From contig JAAXNY010000001.1 of NCBI GenBank assembly GCA_013420905.1, forward strand, positions 744,001 to 808,000: DNA of 64,000 bases, given 5' to 3'. Below the pieces are notes generated by a model. The model saw only the letters and a list, made by a program, of their open reading frames with translations, had not been told where the DNA came from and searched no databases. Position 1 is the first letter of the stretch. The number at the start of each line of letters is the position of its first letter. The position numbers were made by a program, and so were the translations under genes. This DNA is from Collybia mongolica. Lineage: Eukaryota; Basidiomycota; Agaricomycetes; Agaricales; Clitocybaceae. Shown here one piece after another: positions 46,345 to 58,000 of this stretch.

Positions 46345-46640
46345 GGTTGATGTCCAACACTCAGTACTACTAGTCGTACTCACGCTCAGTGCCTGGTACT
46401 TAGCTCGCAAAAGGTTCCGCCATACTTTAGGCCAACCGCAACTTATTGCCGTGCTATATTCCCAGTGGAAGCGACGGTCTAGATGAATGGCGACCTCAAG
46501 TAAGCTACTTATCCTCGAACTCATCAGGAGTATTTGCTGAAACTAAAAAAGGCTGTCCACAATGGTTTGAAGCTCAGCCCACCCACATAGTATATGGTGC
46601 AGCACTGTTTTTCTGAGACCAAGGAAGGAGTTGAAAATGC
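46345..46640 (+). pseudogene. Truncated inverted copy of the FCP1/HAD-like gene
   Basis: Plus-strand sequence matches the upstream region and start of the minus-strand gene at 44835-45936. Upstream, CTCACGCTCAGTGCCTGGTACT and AACTTATTGCCGTG are shared with its promoter. At 46487 ATGGCGACCTCAAGTAAGCT corresponds to the gene start and reads MATSSKLLILEL, where the motif I Asp is now Glu. The following part is deleted. AAAGGCTGTCCACAATGGTT then resumes at the motif II region, with indels. The copy ends near 46640, against the 3' side of TPMT copy B. It is not functional. Confidence 0.75.
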
Positions 46641-46696
46641 GAGCCAACGCCTCAGAAGCGGACTCAATACATCTATAAATGCAAGAATTGTATTCC

Positions 46697-47603
46697 TTAG
46701 GATCGTTTCCAGACCGCAATTCTCTCTCTCCCTGCACGCTCAGGCAATGACAATGCAGAATCCCTGTCTAAAACCTTGACAAAATTTCCATCAAGGTGCT
46801 CATGGTAATCCGAAGGCCGAACGGAATATGGCGGGCCGACATCGCTGGGTGGGTCCATAGGGAAAATTATAGTGATGAGGTATCCTCCCGGCTTAATCAA
46901 GTTCGCCATTTGGCGGCTCCAGTCCGGTCGACGCGTAGGAGGAATAGCAACAAAGAACCTGGGGGTGGTTGTCACATGGCGGTGCAGGTGAGGAGCCGAT
47001 AGAAAAATGTCAACACACGCGCAATCATAGATGACATCGACCTTCTCTTCTTCCGCCAATTTCAATGCGAAAAAGTCGCCTTTGGAGAACCTTACTTCTC
47101 CTTTCGGAGGAATTTCCTGAGCTGCAAGTTTCCTATCAGGGTTACGGCTAAGCGTTGAGCGGGATCCATTCGGAGAAGAATGCTGCCTCACTCCTTGGCC
47201 ACTTCGATGGCAGTTTCAGAGAGGTCTAGTCCGACTGCATCGAGGCCTAGAGATGAAGCAAAGAATACGGCTTCATATCCCTGTCATCAAGTTACCCCTT
47301 AAAGTCCACGAAGACAAGGCAACGACATACCGACCCACATCCCGGCACGAGAGCGCGGCCTTGACGGGGAAAGTCTACCTCGCCGGATTCAATCAATTCT
47401 TTCAAAGGGGGTTGAACCTGGCCTATATCCCATGGTAGGACATTGGCCTTCCTTCTCGGGGACGACCATCTATATAAATTTAGGTGCTGGCAGGGACGAC
47501 GGTGGACTTACCAAGCGTCATCCCAGGTATGGGGGTTATCTTCTTTGAGTATTGTGCGGAACTTCACGACATCCTCGCGGTCGGCGAAGGGTATCCGGGC
47601 CAT
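46697..47603 (-). CDS. TPMT-family methyltransferase, copy B
   Basis: This is a paralogue of copy A with the same five-exon plan. It starts MARIPFADREDVVKFRTILK, then KANVLPWDIGQVQPPLKELI, FPRQGRALVPGCGS joined to GYEAVFFASSLGLDAVGLDL, LAEEEKVDVIYDCA, and FFVAIPPTRRPDWSRQM, ending GRERIAVWKRS. All joins are in frame. It lies on the left arm of an inverted repeat and faces copy C head to head, with about 1.8 kb between starts. It is closest to copy C in sequence, as the shared start MARIPF and the flanks show. Confidence 0.86.
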
Positions 47604-47646
47604 GGTATGGGGGTAAATGGTAAATGTCTGCGTTCGTCTTACTCGT

Positions 47647-47657
47647 GCATCTTATCT
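47647..47657 (-). promoter_or_regulatory. Conserved promoter 11-mer of methyltransferase copy B
   Basis: AGATAAGATGC on the minus strand, 44 bp before the ATG, shared by all four copies. Confidence 0.5.
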
Positions 47658-48250
47658 GTTTCGCTTAATGTCATCTTTTCTCAGCATGTCAGCAACCATG
47701 GCTTCGTAATGCGCGTGGATCTATAGTTCATCAATCATCCGTGACACATGAGTGGCCCACCGAGTGTCTGACATGTCTTCGACTTCAATCCAGCTTGCAG
47801 CACCTGCTTAGTATAGTCTTCTGCTCTTCGAAAGTCAGTTAGCAACCAATATTGCCCAGTACACACCTCCTTCTCCTGTCCCAAGGAGCGAACGCCAATG
47901 TTCGCATTTTTGTTGGTATAATTTGGATATAGATACTTACTACTCGAAGCGCTTCATCCATTTCATGCAGAAGGATGGCCTACATTGACCATATCCTGTC
48001 ATAATCTTGGGCCTCTAGTTAACCATACATTTATTAGGCAGTAAAATCAGGCCCGTTTGTCACTCGCACTGTGTGATGTCATAATCATAGGAGTTCAAGG
48101 GCATCATAATTGGCTTCGAAAATTTCCTATAATGATGCTGGGATAGCTCTGTTTCCTGCATCATCAGGGTTCCCGGCGGCCAAGTACAATAAAGGCAGCA
48201 CAGCACGTGTACGTACCCCCTTACGACAATCTAGATACAAGATTTTTTTT

Positions 48251-48766
48251 TCATTTCATGATATTCGCTATAAGGTCATGTTTGTTCACCAGATGCTGGT
48301 CACTCGCATGGCGGGGGAACGAGATTGGAGACATCAGAGTGATGGAATGTTTTGGCATAGTAGGGACACGTGACTTGTATTTACATGTTATGTACGCGCG
48401 CATTGTATAAGCGCGGCAGGTGGCATTTCCTGCCGCTTAAATGCCGCTCTCTTATTTTTTTTTCTTTTTTCCTGCTAATCTCCAAACTCCGCGAGTACCC
48501 AACGCCCGATACCTATCAATAGCTTGACTTTTTTACTTATGTCAACGCGCAAGTTGAGTATGTCATACATGTCGAATTAAAGGATATTTTGTTATGGACA
48601 CAACCCACTGCCGTCTCTCTGCTCTGGCGGTTGACAACTCCACTCTTGTTTCGCTACCATTTGAAACTAGTTTCTTGACCTCTTGTAAATACTGCTAGTT
48701 GATAAAAGTGACCTTATTCTCCCCATTCTATAAAACAAACATGACCATATAACAGGTATCATGAAT
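48251..48766. other. Spacer of the inverted repeat
   Basis: This spacer of about 0.5 kb holds a second copy of a dispersed segment (48345-48625) and a T-rich run near 48450. No gene is seen. It separates two head-to-head methyltransferase genes. Confidence 0.45.
48345..48625. repeat. Dispersed duplicate segment, copy 2
   Basis: This is the counterpart of 46085-46335, with TACGCGCGCATTGTATAAGC, TTTTTACTTATGTCAACGCG and CTCTGCTCTGGCGGTTGA in the same order. It differs by a T-rich insertion near 48450. Confidence 0.6.
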
Positions 48767-49326
48767 CAAAAAACCATGTATCTAGATCCTCCGTAGGGTC
48801 TCGGGGTACGTACACATGCTGCCTTTAGTGCAGTCAGAGGAAATCGTGGCCAATCCAGTATCATTATAGGAAAGCTCCGAAGCCAATTATAATGCACTTG
48901 AAGTCCCATGATTAATACATCATATGGTGCGAGGAACGAAACGGGCCTGATCTTATAACCTAACAAACGTATGATTGAGATGACGACAGGACATGGTTAG
49001 GGTAGGCCATCCTTCTGCATGAAATGAATGAAGCGATTCGAGCAGTATGCATTTATATCCCAGTTACAGCGACAGGAATGGGAACATATTGGCGCTCGCT
49101 CCTTGGTACAGCGAAAGGAGGTATGTACTGGGCAATATTGATCACTTGCTAACTTTAGAAGGCCGGTGGGCCATACTAAGCAGGTGCTCAATAGAGTATT
49201 GAAGTTAAAGACGTCGGACAGTCAATGGGTACTCATGTGCCACGAATGATTGATGAATCCTGGATCCCCCCGTGTTATAAAACTATGGTTACTGGCATGC
49301 TGAGAATAAAGCGAACTAAGTATCAC

Positions 49327-49337
49327 AGATAAGATGC
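49327..49337 (+). promoter_or_regulatory. Conserved promoter 11-mer of methyltransferase copy C
   Basis: AGATAAGATGC, 44 bp before the ATG at 49381. Confidence 0.5.
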
Positions 49338-49380
49338 ACGAGTGAGAAGAACGCAGGCATTTACCATTTACTCCCATACC

Positions 49381-50292
49381 ATGGCTCGGATACCCTTCGA
49401 AGAACGCGAGGATGTCGTGAAGTTCCGCAAGATACTCAAAGAAGATGACCCCCATACCTGGGATGACGCTTGGTAAGTCCACCGCCGTCCCTGCCAGCAC
49501 CTAAATTTATATAGATGGTCGTCCCCGAGAAGGAAAGCCAAAGTCCTACATTGGGATATGGGCCAGGTTCAACCTCCTTTGAAAGAATTGATTGAATCCG
49601 GCGAGGTAGACTTTCCCCGTCAAGGCCGCGCTCTCGTGCCGGGATGTGGGTCGGTATGTCGTTGCTTTGTCTTCATGGACTTTATGGGGTAACTCGACGA
49701 CAGGGATATGAAGCCGTATTCCTTGCCTCATCTCTAGGCCTCGATACAGTCGGGCTAGACCTCTCTGAAACTGCAATCGAAGTAGCCAAGGAGTGAGGCA
49801 GTATTCTTCCCCAGATGGATCCCGCGCTCAACGCTTAGCCGTAACTCTGACAGGAAACTTGCAGCTCAAGAAATTCCTCCGAAAGGCGATGTAAGGTTCT
49901 CCATAGGCGATTTTTTTGTATTGAATTTGGCGGAAGAGGAGAAGATCGACGTCATCTATGATTGCGCGTATGTGGACATTTTTTATCGGCTCCTCTCACC
50001 TACCCCGTCATCTGACACAATCATACCCAGGTTCTTTGTTGCCATTCCTCCTGCACGTCGACCAGACTGGAGCCGCCAAATGGCGAACTTGATTAAGCCG
50101 GGAGGATACCTCATCACTATGATCTACCCTATCGACCCACCCAGCGACATTGGCCCGCCGTATCCCATTCAGCCTTCGGATTACCACAAGCACCTCGATG
50201 GGAATTTTGTCAAGGTTGTAGACAGGGAGTCTGCATTGTCATTGCCTGGGCGTGTAGGGAGGGAGAGAATTGCGGTCTGGAAACGATCCTAA
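49381..50292 (+). CDS. TPMT-family methyltransferase, copy C
   Basis: The gene starts MARIPFEEREDVVKFRKILK. After the first intron it reads KAKVLHWDMGQVQPPLKELI, where the other three copies have PWD or PWE; the Pro to His change lies in the segment that closes over the SAM site. Next are GRALVPGCGS joined to GYEAVFLASSLGLDTVGLDL, LAEEEKIDVIYDCA, FFVAIPPARRPDWSRQM and the common end GRERIAVWKRS. Five exons join in frame. It lies on the right arm of the inverted repeat, and copy D follows in tandem 610 bp downstream. Confidence 0.86.
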
Positions 50293-50901
50293 GAAACACG
50301 ACTCGGATTCTTTGTATTTGTACATCACATATTTTGTCTGCTTCTGATGCGATGGGCTTGGTAGCTCGCATTTACAACTCCCTCTAGGTATGTGAGAGAT
50401 TGAGTCTGATTATCAACACGGGCCACCGAACATTCGTGTTCTTGCTTCGTGTGCTTCGTTGGCCAGATTGATTGAACAACACACACCATATCGGTGAAAC
50501 GAGCTTGATTTCGCTGTCATACGAAAGCATCGCTGAGAAGCCAACAGGATATGGACCGGTGATATAGGCCATCCTTCGCTGGGACCAAAATTGGGCTAGT
50601 CAAGCGAAACTGAGGACATTTTAATACTTGTTCCTCAGAAGAGAGTAAGGAGGTATGTGCTAGGCAGTATTTTGCCGCTAGCTGGCTTTCGAATTCAACA
50701 TATAGACGCCCATAGCAGACCAGACCCAATCATGTGTCGCTAATGATGAATGATTGATGATTACTGTAATCGATAATTAATCAATTATAAATCCACGAAG
50801 CTCGAATTGCTGACATTACTGAAAGTTGTAAGACGTCAGGCGATATATGCAGATAAGATGCCCGAGTAGCACACATCAACGCCCACCATTTACCCTCTAT
50901 C
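50293..50901. other. Spacer between TPMT copies C and D
   Basis: The second half resembles the upstream flank of copy C (for example AAGGAGGTATGTGCTAGGCA near 50649 against AAAGGAGGTATGTACTGGGC), so the duplication unit included the promoter. No gene is seen. Confidence 0.5.
50851..50861 (+). promoter_or_regulatory. Conserved promoter 11-mer of methyltransferase copy D
   Basis: AGATAAGATGC, 41 bp before the ATG at 50902. Confidence 0.5.
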
Positions 50902-51806
50902 ATGTCCCAGATACCCATTGCCATCCGAGAGGATATCATCAAGGCCCGGGAATTACTCAACGAAGATGACCCCAAAACCTGGGATGACGTTTGGTAAGTC
51001 TACTGCTGCCCTTGCCAAATAAATGCTTATCACGATGATATCGTCCTGAGAAGGAAAGCTAAAGTTATGCCATGGGATATAGGCCAAGTTCAACCTCCCT
51101 TGAAGGAAGTAGTTGAATCCGGCGAGGTAGACTTTCCCCGTCAAGGACGCGCCCTCGTGCCGGGATGTGGGTCGGTATGTCGTTGCCTTGTCTTCATGAA
51201 TTTTTTTTGGGGGGGGAGTAACACAACGGCAGGGATATGAGGCCGTATTTTTTGCTTCATCTCTGGGCCTCAATACAGTCGGGCTTGACATCTCTGAAAC
51301 TGCAATCGAAGTGGCAAAGGCGTAAGGCAGCGCCCTCCTCTAATTGTTCGATCAGCAGTTATTCACATCCCTAATAGGAAACTCGCAGCTCAGGAAACTC
51401 CTCCAAAGGGCAATGTGACGTTCTCTACGGGCGATTTTTTCGCCCTGGAAGTGACTGAAGAGGAGAAGATAGACCTTATCTACGATTGCGCGTGCGTGGA
51501 CAATTTCTAACCACCTGCCCATCATCTGACACCGCGGCACTCAGGTTCTTCGTCGCTATCCCTCCCTCGCGTCGACCTGAATGGAGCCGCCAAATGGCGG
51601 ACCTGATCAAGCCAGGCGGGTACCTCATCACCTTGATTTTCCCTATGGACCCGCTCAGCGACGTCGGCCCACCCTATTCCGTTCGGCCTTCGGATTACCA
51701 CGAATACCTCGATGGAAATTTCGTCAAGGTGGTAGACAGGGAGTCTGAAGTCTCCCTGCCCGGGCGTGCAGGAAGAGAGAGAATTGCGGTCTGGAAACGA
51801 TCTTGA
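50902..51806 (+). CDS. TPMT-family methyltransferase, copy D
   Basis: The gene starts MSQIPIAIREDIIKARELLN, then KAKVMPWDIGQVQPPLKEVV, GRALVPGCGS joined to GYEAVFFASSLGLNTVGLDI, FFALEVTEEEKIDLIYDCA, FFVAIPPSRRPEWSRQM, and ends GRERIAVWKRS at 51806. Five exons join in frame. The second intron carries a T run next to a G run (about 51201-51217), a likely slippage spot. In its start (MSQI) and its ending (MDPLSDVGPP) it is nearer to copy A than to B and C, so the family may have expanded in more than one step. Confidence 0.86.
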
Positions 51807-52827
51807 GGAAAGGAGGTCCCACATGAAAATGTAAAGGTACAACGGCTGACAGGCACAGGCAATGCTTTGTATTTGTACATATAATAGGCCACAAAGTGAG
51901 TTCTGCACTTTTCAAAGGGTACTCCTGCAATATATGCACAGCGAATCTGTCTTCGAGTGGTTCCGTCGAGCGCGGTAGGCTCTGCGGTGGTCTTCTGTGA
52001 TGTTTAAGTGTGTATTAGTAAACTTACCTGTTCGATAGGGAAAAAGAGATACAAGGGTTAGGATGGAGCCAAGTACAACGCAGTAAGCAATGCAATAAAC
52101 AGGGGGTAATCATGACACTTTGTAAGGAGGGGCGGGCAGTTTGTCGTCACTGCTCCATTTTGTCCTGGATATATCATGTTGTCAGCCAAACATGTGGCGG
52201 TCTCAGCGATAGGGGGCGCTAGTAAAGATCTCCTAACCTCTACTTAAAATGCACAAAACCCAACATTCCATAGTGCCAAAATGGATGAAAATTGCAAATT
52301 GCAACTTCAGGGGAACGAGCGAGGAAAAAATTCGTCCCCGTCTCCGTATTAAGAACGTAAAAATTCAGAGGCGATACCTGTAAAATCTTTAGCGTCCACT
52401 GCCACTATCCGGTAGGTTTCCAGTCTTGTTCGGTGCCTTCTAGGGTATAGATATAGTTAGTGCCAAGATGCAGTACAGGCGCTGTCACCGGTCCTCGGGA
52501 AAAGAGGGATTACGGCCGCATCCGAGCCCCGACCTAACCGCCGGTTCGAACATAGGCTATCCTCGCCTCTCCCGCATGTTCCACTGATCCTCCTATATGT
52601 CCCCGGGTTCAACAGAACTGGGTTGTACAATTACAAAGACCGTCAAAATCCGCCTGTTCGTTGCCAATCATTCTCGATCTCGGACTTAGGACCAATCATT
52701 AGCACAGGGGACAACAGAAAGTCTTGTAGGGGTGTCGTGCAGTGTCGTTCGTTGTATTGTAAGTTCGATGAGTATATAAGGGTGGCCGATGTCTGATTAA
52801 TCTTATTCTAGTTTTGTTTGCCCATAA
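51807..52827. other. Intergenic region
   Basis: About 1 kb without a gene. A GGTTCGAAC at about 52533 looks like a tRNA T-loop but has no pairing stem. The last 100 bp before 52828, with TATATAAGG near 52774, is a plausible promoter. Confidence 0.45.
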
Positions 52828-54745
52828 ATGTCAACGCAGTACTCACATGGATATGGCATGCGGCCACCCCAAGGATGGCTCCCACCATATCAGGGAGCCG
52901 CACCCCCGATTCCTCCAGGTGTGAACGTGAACCCTCAACAATGGCAGATGGGCGTTTGGGCGTTCAATCCAGCGTACAACATGCAGCGGCCTCCGGCTCA
53001 GCACGTACCATGGATCGCTGGGCAGGCATGGCATCCACAAAGACAGCATCCCCAAGGCCAGCAGCAGCCACAGCAGCAGGCTAATTTCAACCCGTACAAA
53101 AAGGTCATCAAGCCTCCTAGTGCAGAGTATCTCGCCGAACCCCTGCGTGATAACCCTCTTGGTCTCACTGGCATGATTCCTGCGTGTGTACTATTATGCC
53201 GATTTTTCTAGCGTGTCTCATGTGTCATTCTAGGGAGGACCCGTACGGCGAGGCAGGCCTCGTTGCACAGACACCTTGGATTTGGAATCCAGCGAATCTC
53301 GAGGCCGACGATTCAGAACCTCCGAATGGCGACAGTCGCACAGCAGCTGCAGGCCACCGCGCCGATCCTTCGCGGGCCCGACAGTCATCGGAGCCAGTGA
53401 TATCGAACACCCGCTCCGATGGGCGCGAATCACGGACCAACCGCCACCCAACAGACCCTACGAGCAATGGGAGGAGTGGCATGGGGTCGTCGTCTACATC
53501 GCAGAGTAGTTCTACTTCACGTACTAGTCTTGAAGGGGTCCCTCCCTTTGACCGTCCAAAGAACCCAGATTACTATCGGCGTCTTGGGTATGCTGATGGA
53601 CACCCGCCACCCGCATCTAATGCGCGCGCGGAGAGTGTCCCCCCTGCTACAGCTCCTGCCCCACCAGAGCCAGAGAGCTTCACTTCAAAGCTAGAGCTTA
53701 AGCCCACATTCAGTCCAAACATTGTTCGAACACCAAATCAGTACTGGTCACAATCGAGCCGCAGCTCCTCAGCGGCTGGCTCGCGCGAAAACTCGCAGGG
53801 TTCCATGGACTCTCTTTCATCGCGGATGGAGCGCATGAGCACTTCCTCCATACCGCATGCTACCTCCCTTAGCCGGCATTCTTCTTCCTCTTCCTTCACA
53901 TCATCGACTTCGGATTCCTCCTCATCGATAAGTGGAGTCTCGTCCTTCGTCGACGAGCCCGCCAGCATCCTCAGTCCCCTCATGGGCGCGACGCCAAAGC
54001 CAAGTACACGTCCAATAGAACGACACCACACATACCCCGACGTCGGCAGGGACCCTGTCTTGAGTACGATTGCGGAATCCCCACCCAGAAACCATGCGAC
54101 GCCAACACCCCACCACCGCCAGCAGCGCTATACCCCGCCTGATATGTACGAACCATACTCGTCATCGCCTACCCGACGGACGTCGCGCTCCCGTGAGCAC
54201 ACTCCTCCGCGTACCCCAGCGAAGCAGACGCCGCCCCGTGATGGGTCCAGGCCCGTAGTGCCCTCTCCTGCTAACGGCAGCAACAGCACCCTATACCTTC
54301 CCCCGAACCCACTCATCGCCAATCCACTCCCGCCCCCACCGAGGGAGGTGCGCTATCTCCCGATCTCGCCACCTCCACGCGTGGGCCCGCCCCCTGTGAA
54401 CCGCAAGCAGGTGAGAAAGGGATTTTGGAACCGCCGTGGTGATCACCTCACGACGAGTGGGTATATTGTGTATGCACCCCCTGATATGGCCGACCCAGAG
54501 GACCTGAAGGATTATCCAGAGGCGGGGGACGCGTATAAGGATAATTTTGGAACTATCGTGGTACATAACCCCGACAGACCGGAGCTGCCAGAATCGTTGC
54601 CTAGGTATGGGAAACCGCCTGAGCAACCATATATTAGTGTACGTGGTTTTTCTTCTTTCTTCTTCCTGCGAATAGCTGAGAACGGACGGTTATTGACTCT
54701 TTTTTCCCACTCATGCAGTTCCTTCAGTACGATTATGCTCCTTAA
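52828..54745 (+). CDS. Disordered Pro/Ser-rich protein with conserved ends, function unknown
   Basis: A protein of about 590 residues. The first 110 are Pro/Gln-rich (PPQGWLPPYQGAAPPIPPG, QQQPQQQANFNPYKKVIKPP) and end in SAEYLAEPLRDNPLGLTGM. An intron (about 53183-53233) leads to EDPYGEAGLVAQTPWIWNPA. A long Ser/Arg/Pro-rich middle follows (SRSREHTPPRTP, HSSSSSFTSSTSDSSSSIS). The C-terminal 90 residues look ordered and conserved: KQVRKGFWNRRGDHLTTSGY and VYAPPDMADPEDLKDYPEAG. A last intron joins FLQYDYAP and the stop at 54743-54745. I do not recognise a named domain. Such proteins with conserved ends are widespread in mushrooms. Confidence 0.78.
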
Positions 54746-55040
54746 TAGGCGGAGCTAGACCCATGATCTGTATAAAACTCTCAATGTACTTTATATATTT
54801 TGTCACTGTTTGCGGCCTATCCGTTTACATTTGCCCTGAGATGAGGCAATAAATAAATTGTACTCAACATGAATAATTCAACGGAATACAAGGATAGGCA
54901 TAAACTAGGCTATTGCAGAGAGGTATACTGAAACAACGAATAACTAATCAATTGGGGATTGGGGGAAGGGGGGGGGGGGGGGTAGTACAGCAGAACTGCC
55001 CATAAGACATAATGATAAATTTACAGGCCTATGTTTTGAA
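54746..55040. other. Convergent 3' region with a poly-G run
   Basis: This is 3' flank of two convergent genes. About 15 consecutive G at 54968-54982 follow a G-rich stretch, a place where sequencing and assembly length may be wrong. Confidence 0.5.
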
Positions 55041-58000
55041 TCAAATTTCGACTGGTGCCAGACCAATGCCTCCGTGAACGCTCCGCATGTGATCGTAGAT
55101 TCCTTGGCCTTTAGGAAATGTCTCAAGACATTCCCAGCATATGTGAGTTTGGCATTGAGTGCACGTCATATGATTGCACCCCTCCACCCTCTCAATGGGA
55201 ATTTTACATCCTGGACAATTCTTGACGTCGTGTTCCCTCATCCATTCTCTGAAACGATTGTCACCACCATCAGCATCGGGACACACAAAACCGTCGTGTG
55301 CTTCGACGTGGCAGCACGGGCATATGCGAAGCAAGCAGGAGGGGCATTGGAGAACAGTTCCCCCGGCACTGGTACGGTAAATTTGGGGGCAGTCGGGGGA
55401 GGGGCAATAATGGAACTCCTCAGGCCGGGTTTGGACGTAAGATGAGAATGCGGCGTGTACGATGGCGTCGAGGTCACGGACAGGAAGGATCTCTTGTGCA
55501 ATGCTCAGTGGGATGCGTTCCGTGCATTTGGCATCGTCACCGAGGCAGGTGAGAGGAAAGTATTTGTTATTGATAGAGGACGTAAGGTAGCTTGCCAGGC
55601 AGGAACGGCACCATGCGTGGCCACAACGAAGGGTTACAGGAGATGTGACCTGATCAAAGCAAACTGGGCACGCGACAACGCTGATTCGTTGCCCTTTATG
55701 ATGCCGCTCACGCGCAAGGCGAACGACTTCCTGAGCTGCCTCGAAAGTAGGGTCATCTCCTCGTATTTGCAAACACCTCTTCCATAGATCGAGAATCACA
55801 TTTTCTCGGCCAATTTTGTAATGCAGTTTGTCCAGTTCACTGACCACGAAGACTCCAACAAGTGGACCATCTAGGGGAATTGTACGAATTTTCTGGGATC
55901 GTAGCAGGGTGATCTTGGAAAGTAGAGCACGACGGACAAATTCGCGATTTCGGAACGATCCGAGGAGTTTGATAGTCCTCCGAGCAGCGTCTAGTTGAAT
56001 AGTGACGCAGGAGTTTCGCTGCTCCATAGCTTTCAAGAAGGCTGTTCCCTCGGGTTGAGCGAAAAAATCGTCCCACGCTGTTCTCCCAGCCTCTCGAAGA
56101 ACTTCGCCATTGAGGACCTTCTCGAACTCGGCCTTGAGGCGGCCGAGTTCTTTCGGGTCTTCGCTAGATAGTTTGACTAATGTGATCTGAGGAGTGGGGC
56201 GGCGAAGGATAGAGACTGTTGCTGCCCTATTTTGTCGCCATACAGACATTTTGAAAGTCTCAATGTCGGCACCTACTTTATCATATAACGCTGGAGCCAC
56301 GCTATACCCGAGGGAGCGTACATGCTGAGCGAATATTGTCGTCTTTCCAGTGAACACAGGCCTACGACAATGTAAACGGTTGCGAGCCTCCTGGGCATCG
56401 TTGGCAGTGGAGAAGTGGGCCCACACGGAGACTGTGGCTCCTCTATATGGAGGTGGCATAATATCGAACGATATAAGTTCCGCCTGGTTCTCAAGTATTC
56501 TTTTAATACCAGTAATTGCACGCGGGAGAGAGGAATAGTTTGGGCGCTCCCAGACCACGTCATCTGGATGGGCAAACCTTTCCATGTCCCCTTCATTTGC
56601 ATCAATTGGAACGCCACGAAATTTTACAGTGACGACCCCGACGACTGGAAGGCCTGCATGAATTGAGGCTTTCACATAATTATCGCGGAAAGGGAATCGA
56701 GCGGCTGCTATCGCTCTACTCGCATGCTCCATGCTGGAGTATCCACCGTACCCAATCTTTCCAGGAGCCTCCCACTGTATCCGCACGGCTGTGTCTTGGA
56801 AAACGACACTGGTTTTGGAAGCATTGGATATTGGCAGGCGGGCAGTAATTGTTCCGCCGAAGGCTACGGTATTGTTCAAGGTCGTGCTCGCCTGCGTGGC
56901 CAATTTCGAAGTGGATAGGCGAACCTTGACGTTCATAGTTGATGAGTTTGAGAAGCCAGGGAGCTTGACATCAAGGACGGGACCAAAGGGATCCAGCAGA
57001 CGAGTAATTTCTCCGGAAGTGACGTGAATGGGAACATTGCTGATGAAGATCCATGGCGTTTCAAAGCCAGTGACGACCTCTTTCACTTCAAAACCCGCCC
57101 CAAGTGTCACTTTGGCATGGTCATCTACTGCCATTGACCATTGTGTTACAAGAGGCACTTCACTCGGCTTAGGTCGCCAATTTAGCTAGACGAAAATAGA
57201 AGTTCCAAATGATGCACCTCAGAAGCAGAGGGGAAGGTACGTACTTGCTCGACAGGCAGTTTTTGAACAGCTCCACCTCGCGCATCGGGCGGATTGCGCG
57301 CCTGATGATTTAAGTCATGACACGGATGGCATTGAAGGGTTAAACTGCATACCGGAGTTGTATACTGAAGATCCCCGTGAACATAATTACAAGCGTAGCC
57401 CTTGTGGCAATCATCGCGCAACCACTTAATACATGTTGCAGAATTACGAGGCGGCGGATGGGTTCCTTTGACTGGAGGGTCGTAATCTAAATCGTCATGT
57501 ACAAAGGAACACGCATATCCACGTAAACACCGCCTAAGAAGCCATCCCCTGCAGATTTCTGGGCGTGGTGGTGGCGGTGGGTATTTTCGAATGATGATCG
57601 TATTGGGACTTTGTGGTTCCTCCGTCACGGAGGACTGTGACGATGACATCCTTGGTGAAGAGTTTGCCTAGTCAGTGACAAAGTAAATTCACGGATACAC
57701 ATGGTCGACTCTGATGTTGGGCATACCGAATTTGACACGCTACTATTAGATGATTGGCCGGTGTCACTCTGCGGGTTTGTCCCAATTTGGCCTTGGTCCG
57801 AGTGCTTCCCCATTAACGATCGATTCAACGAGGACCCCTTGTTGAATCGATCGTCAAAAGCAGGACTCTTTGACACCGCACTGCGTCCTTCCCCTGGTTG
57901 GGTATTCACGTGGTCCTTTGTATACTGTTGGCAGGCATTAGTGACATAAACTACTGAAGGAAACATGATCTATTAGTATAAACTCACTTGGGTCGTACGT

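Larger units (their letters stand above)
46697..48250. repeat. Inverted repeat, left arm (contains TPMT copy B)
   Basis: This arm pairs with 48767-50292 in opposite orientation. Similarity covers the gene, its promoter and about 600 bp further out. Shared outer blocks are ATCAGGCCCGTTT (about 48049), TTCAAGGGCATCATAATTGG (left) against TTCAAGTGCATTATAATTGG (right), and CGTGTACGTACCCC near 48207. The arms are diverged, so the duplication is not recent. Confidence 0.72.
48767..50292. repeat. Inverted repeat, right arm (contains TPMT copy C)
   Basis: This is the reverse complement of the left arm at 46697-48250, with scattered substitutions and small indels. It starts at about 48767 (CAAAAAACCATGTATCTAGA against the left end TCTAGATACAAGATTTTTTT) and runs to the stop of copy C. 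Confidence 0.72.

Noticed and set aside
52533..52541. GGTTCGAAC as the T-loop of a tRNA gene
   Set aside because: The flanks do not form a T-stem or acceptor stem on either strand.
53225..54626. Minus-strand frames opposite the Pro/Ser-rich gene
   Set aside because: They are shadows of a GC-rich low-complexity coding region.
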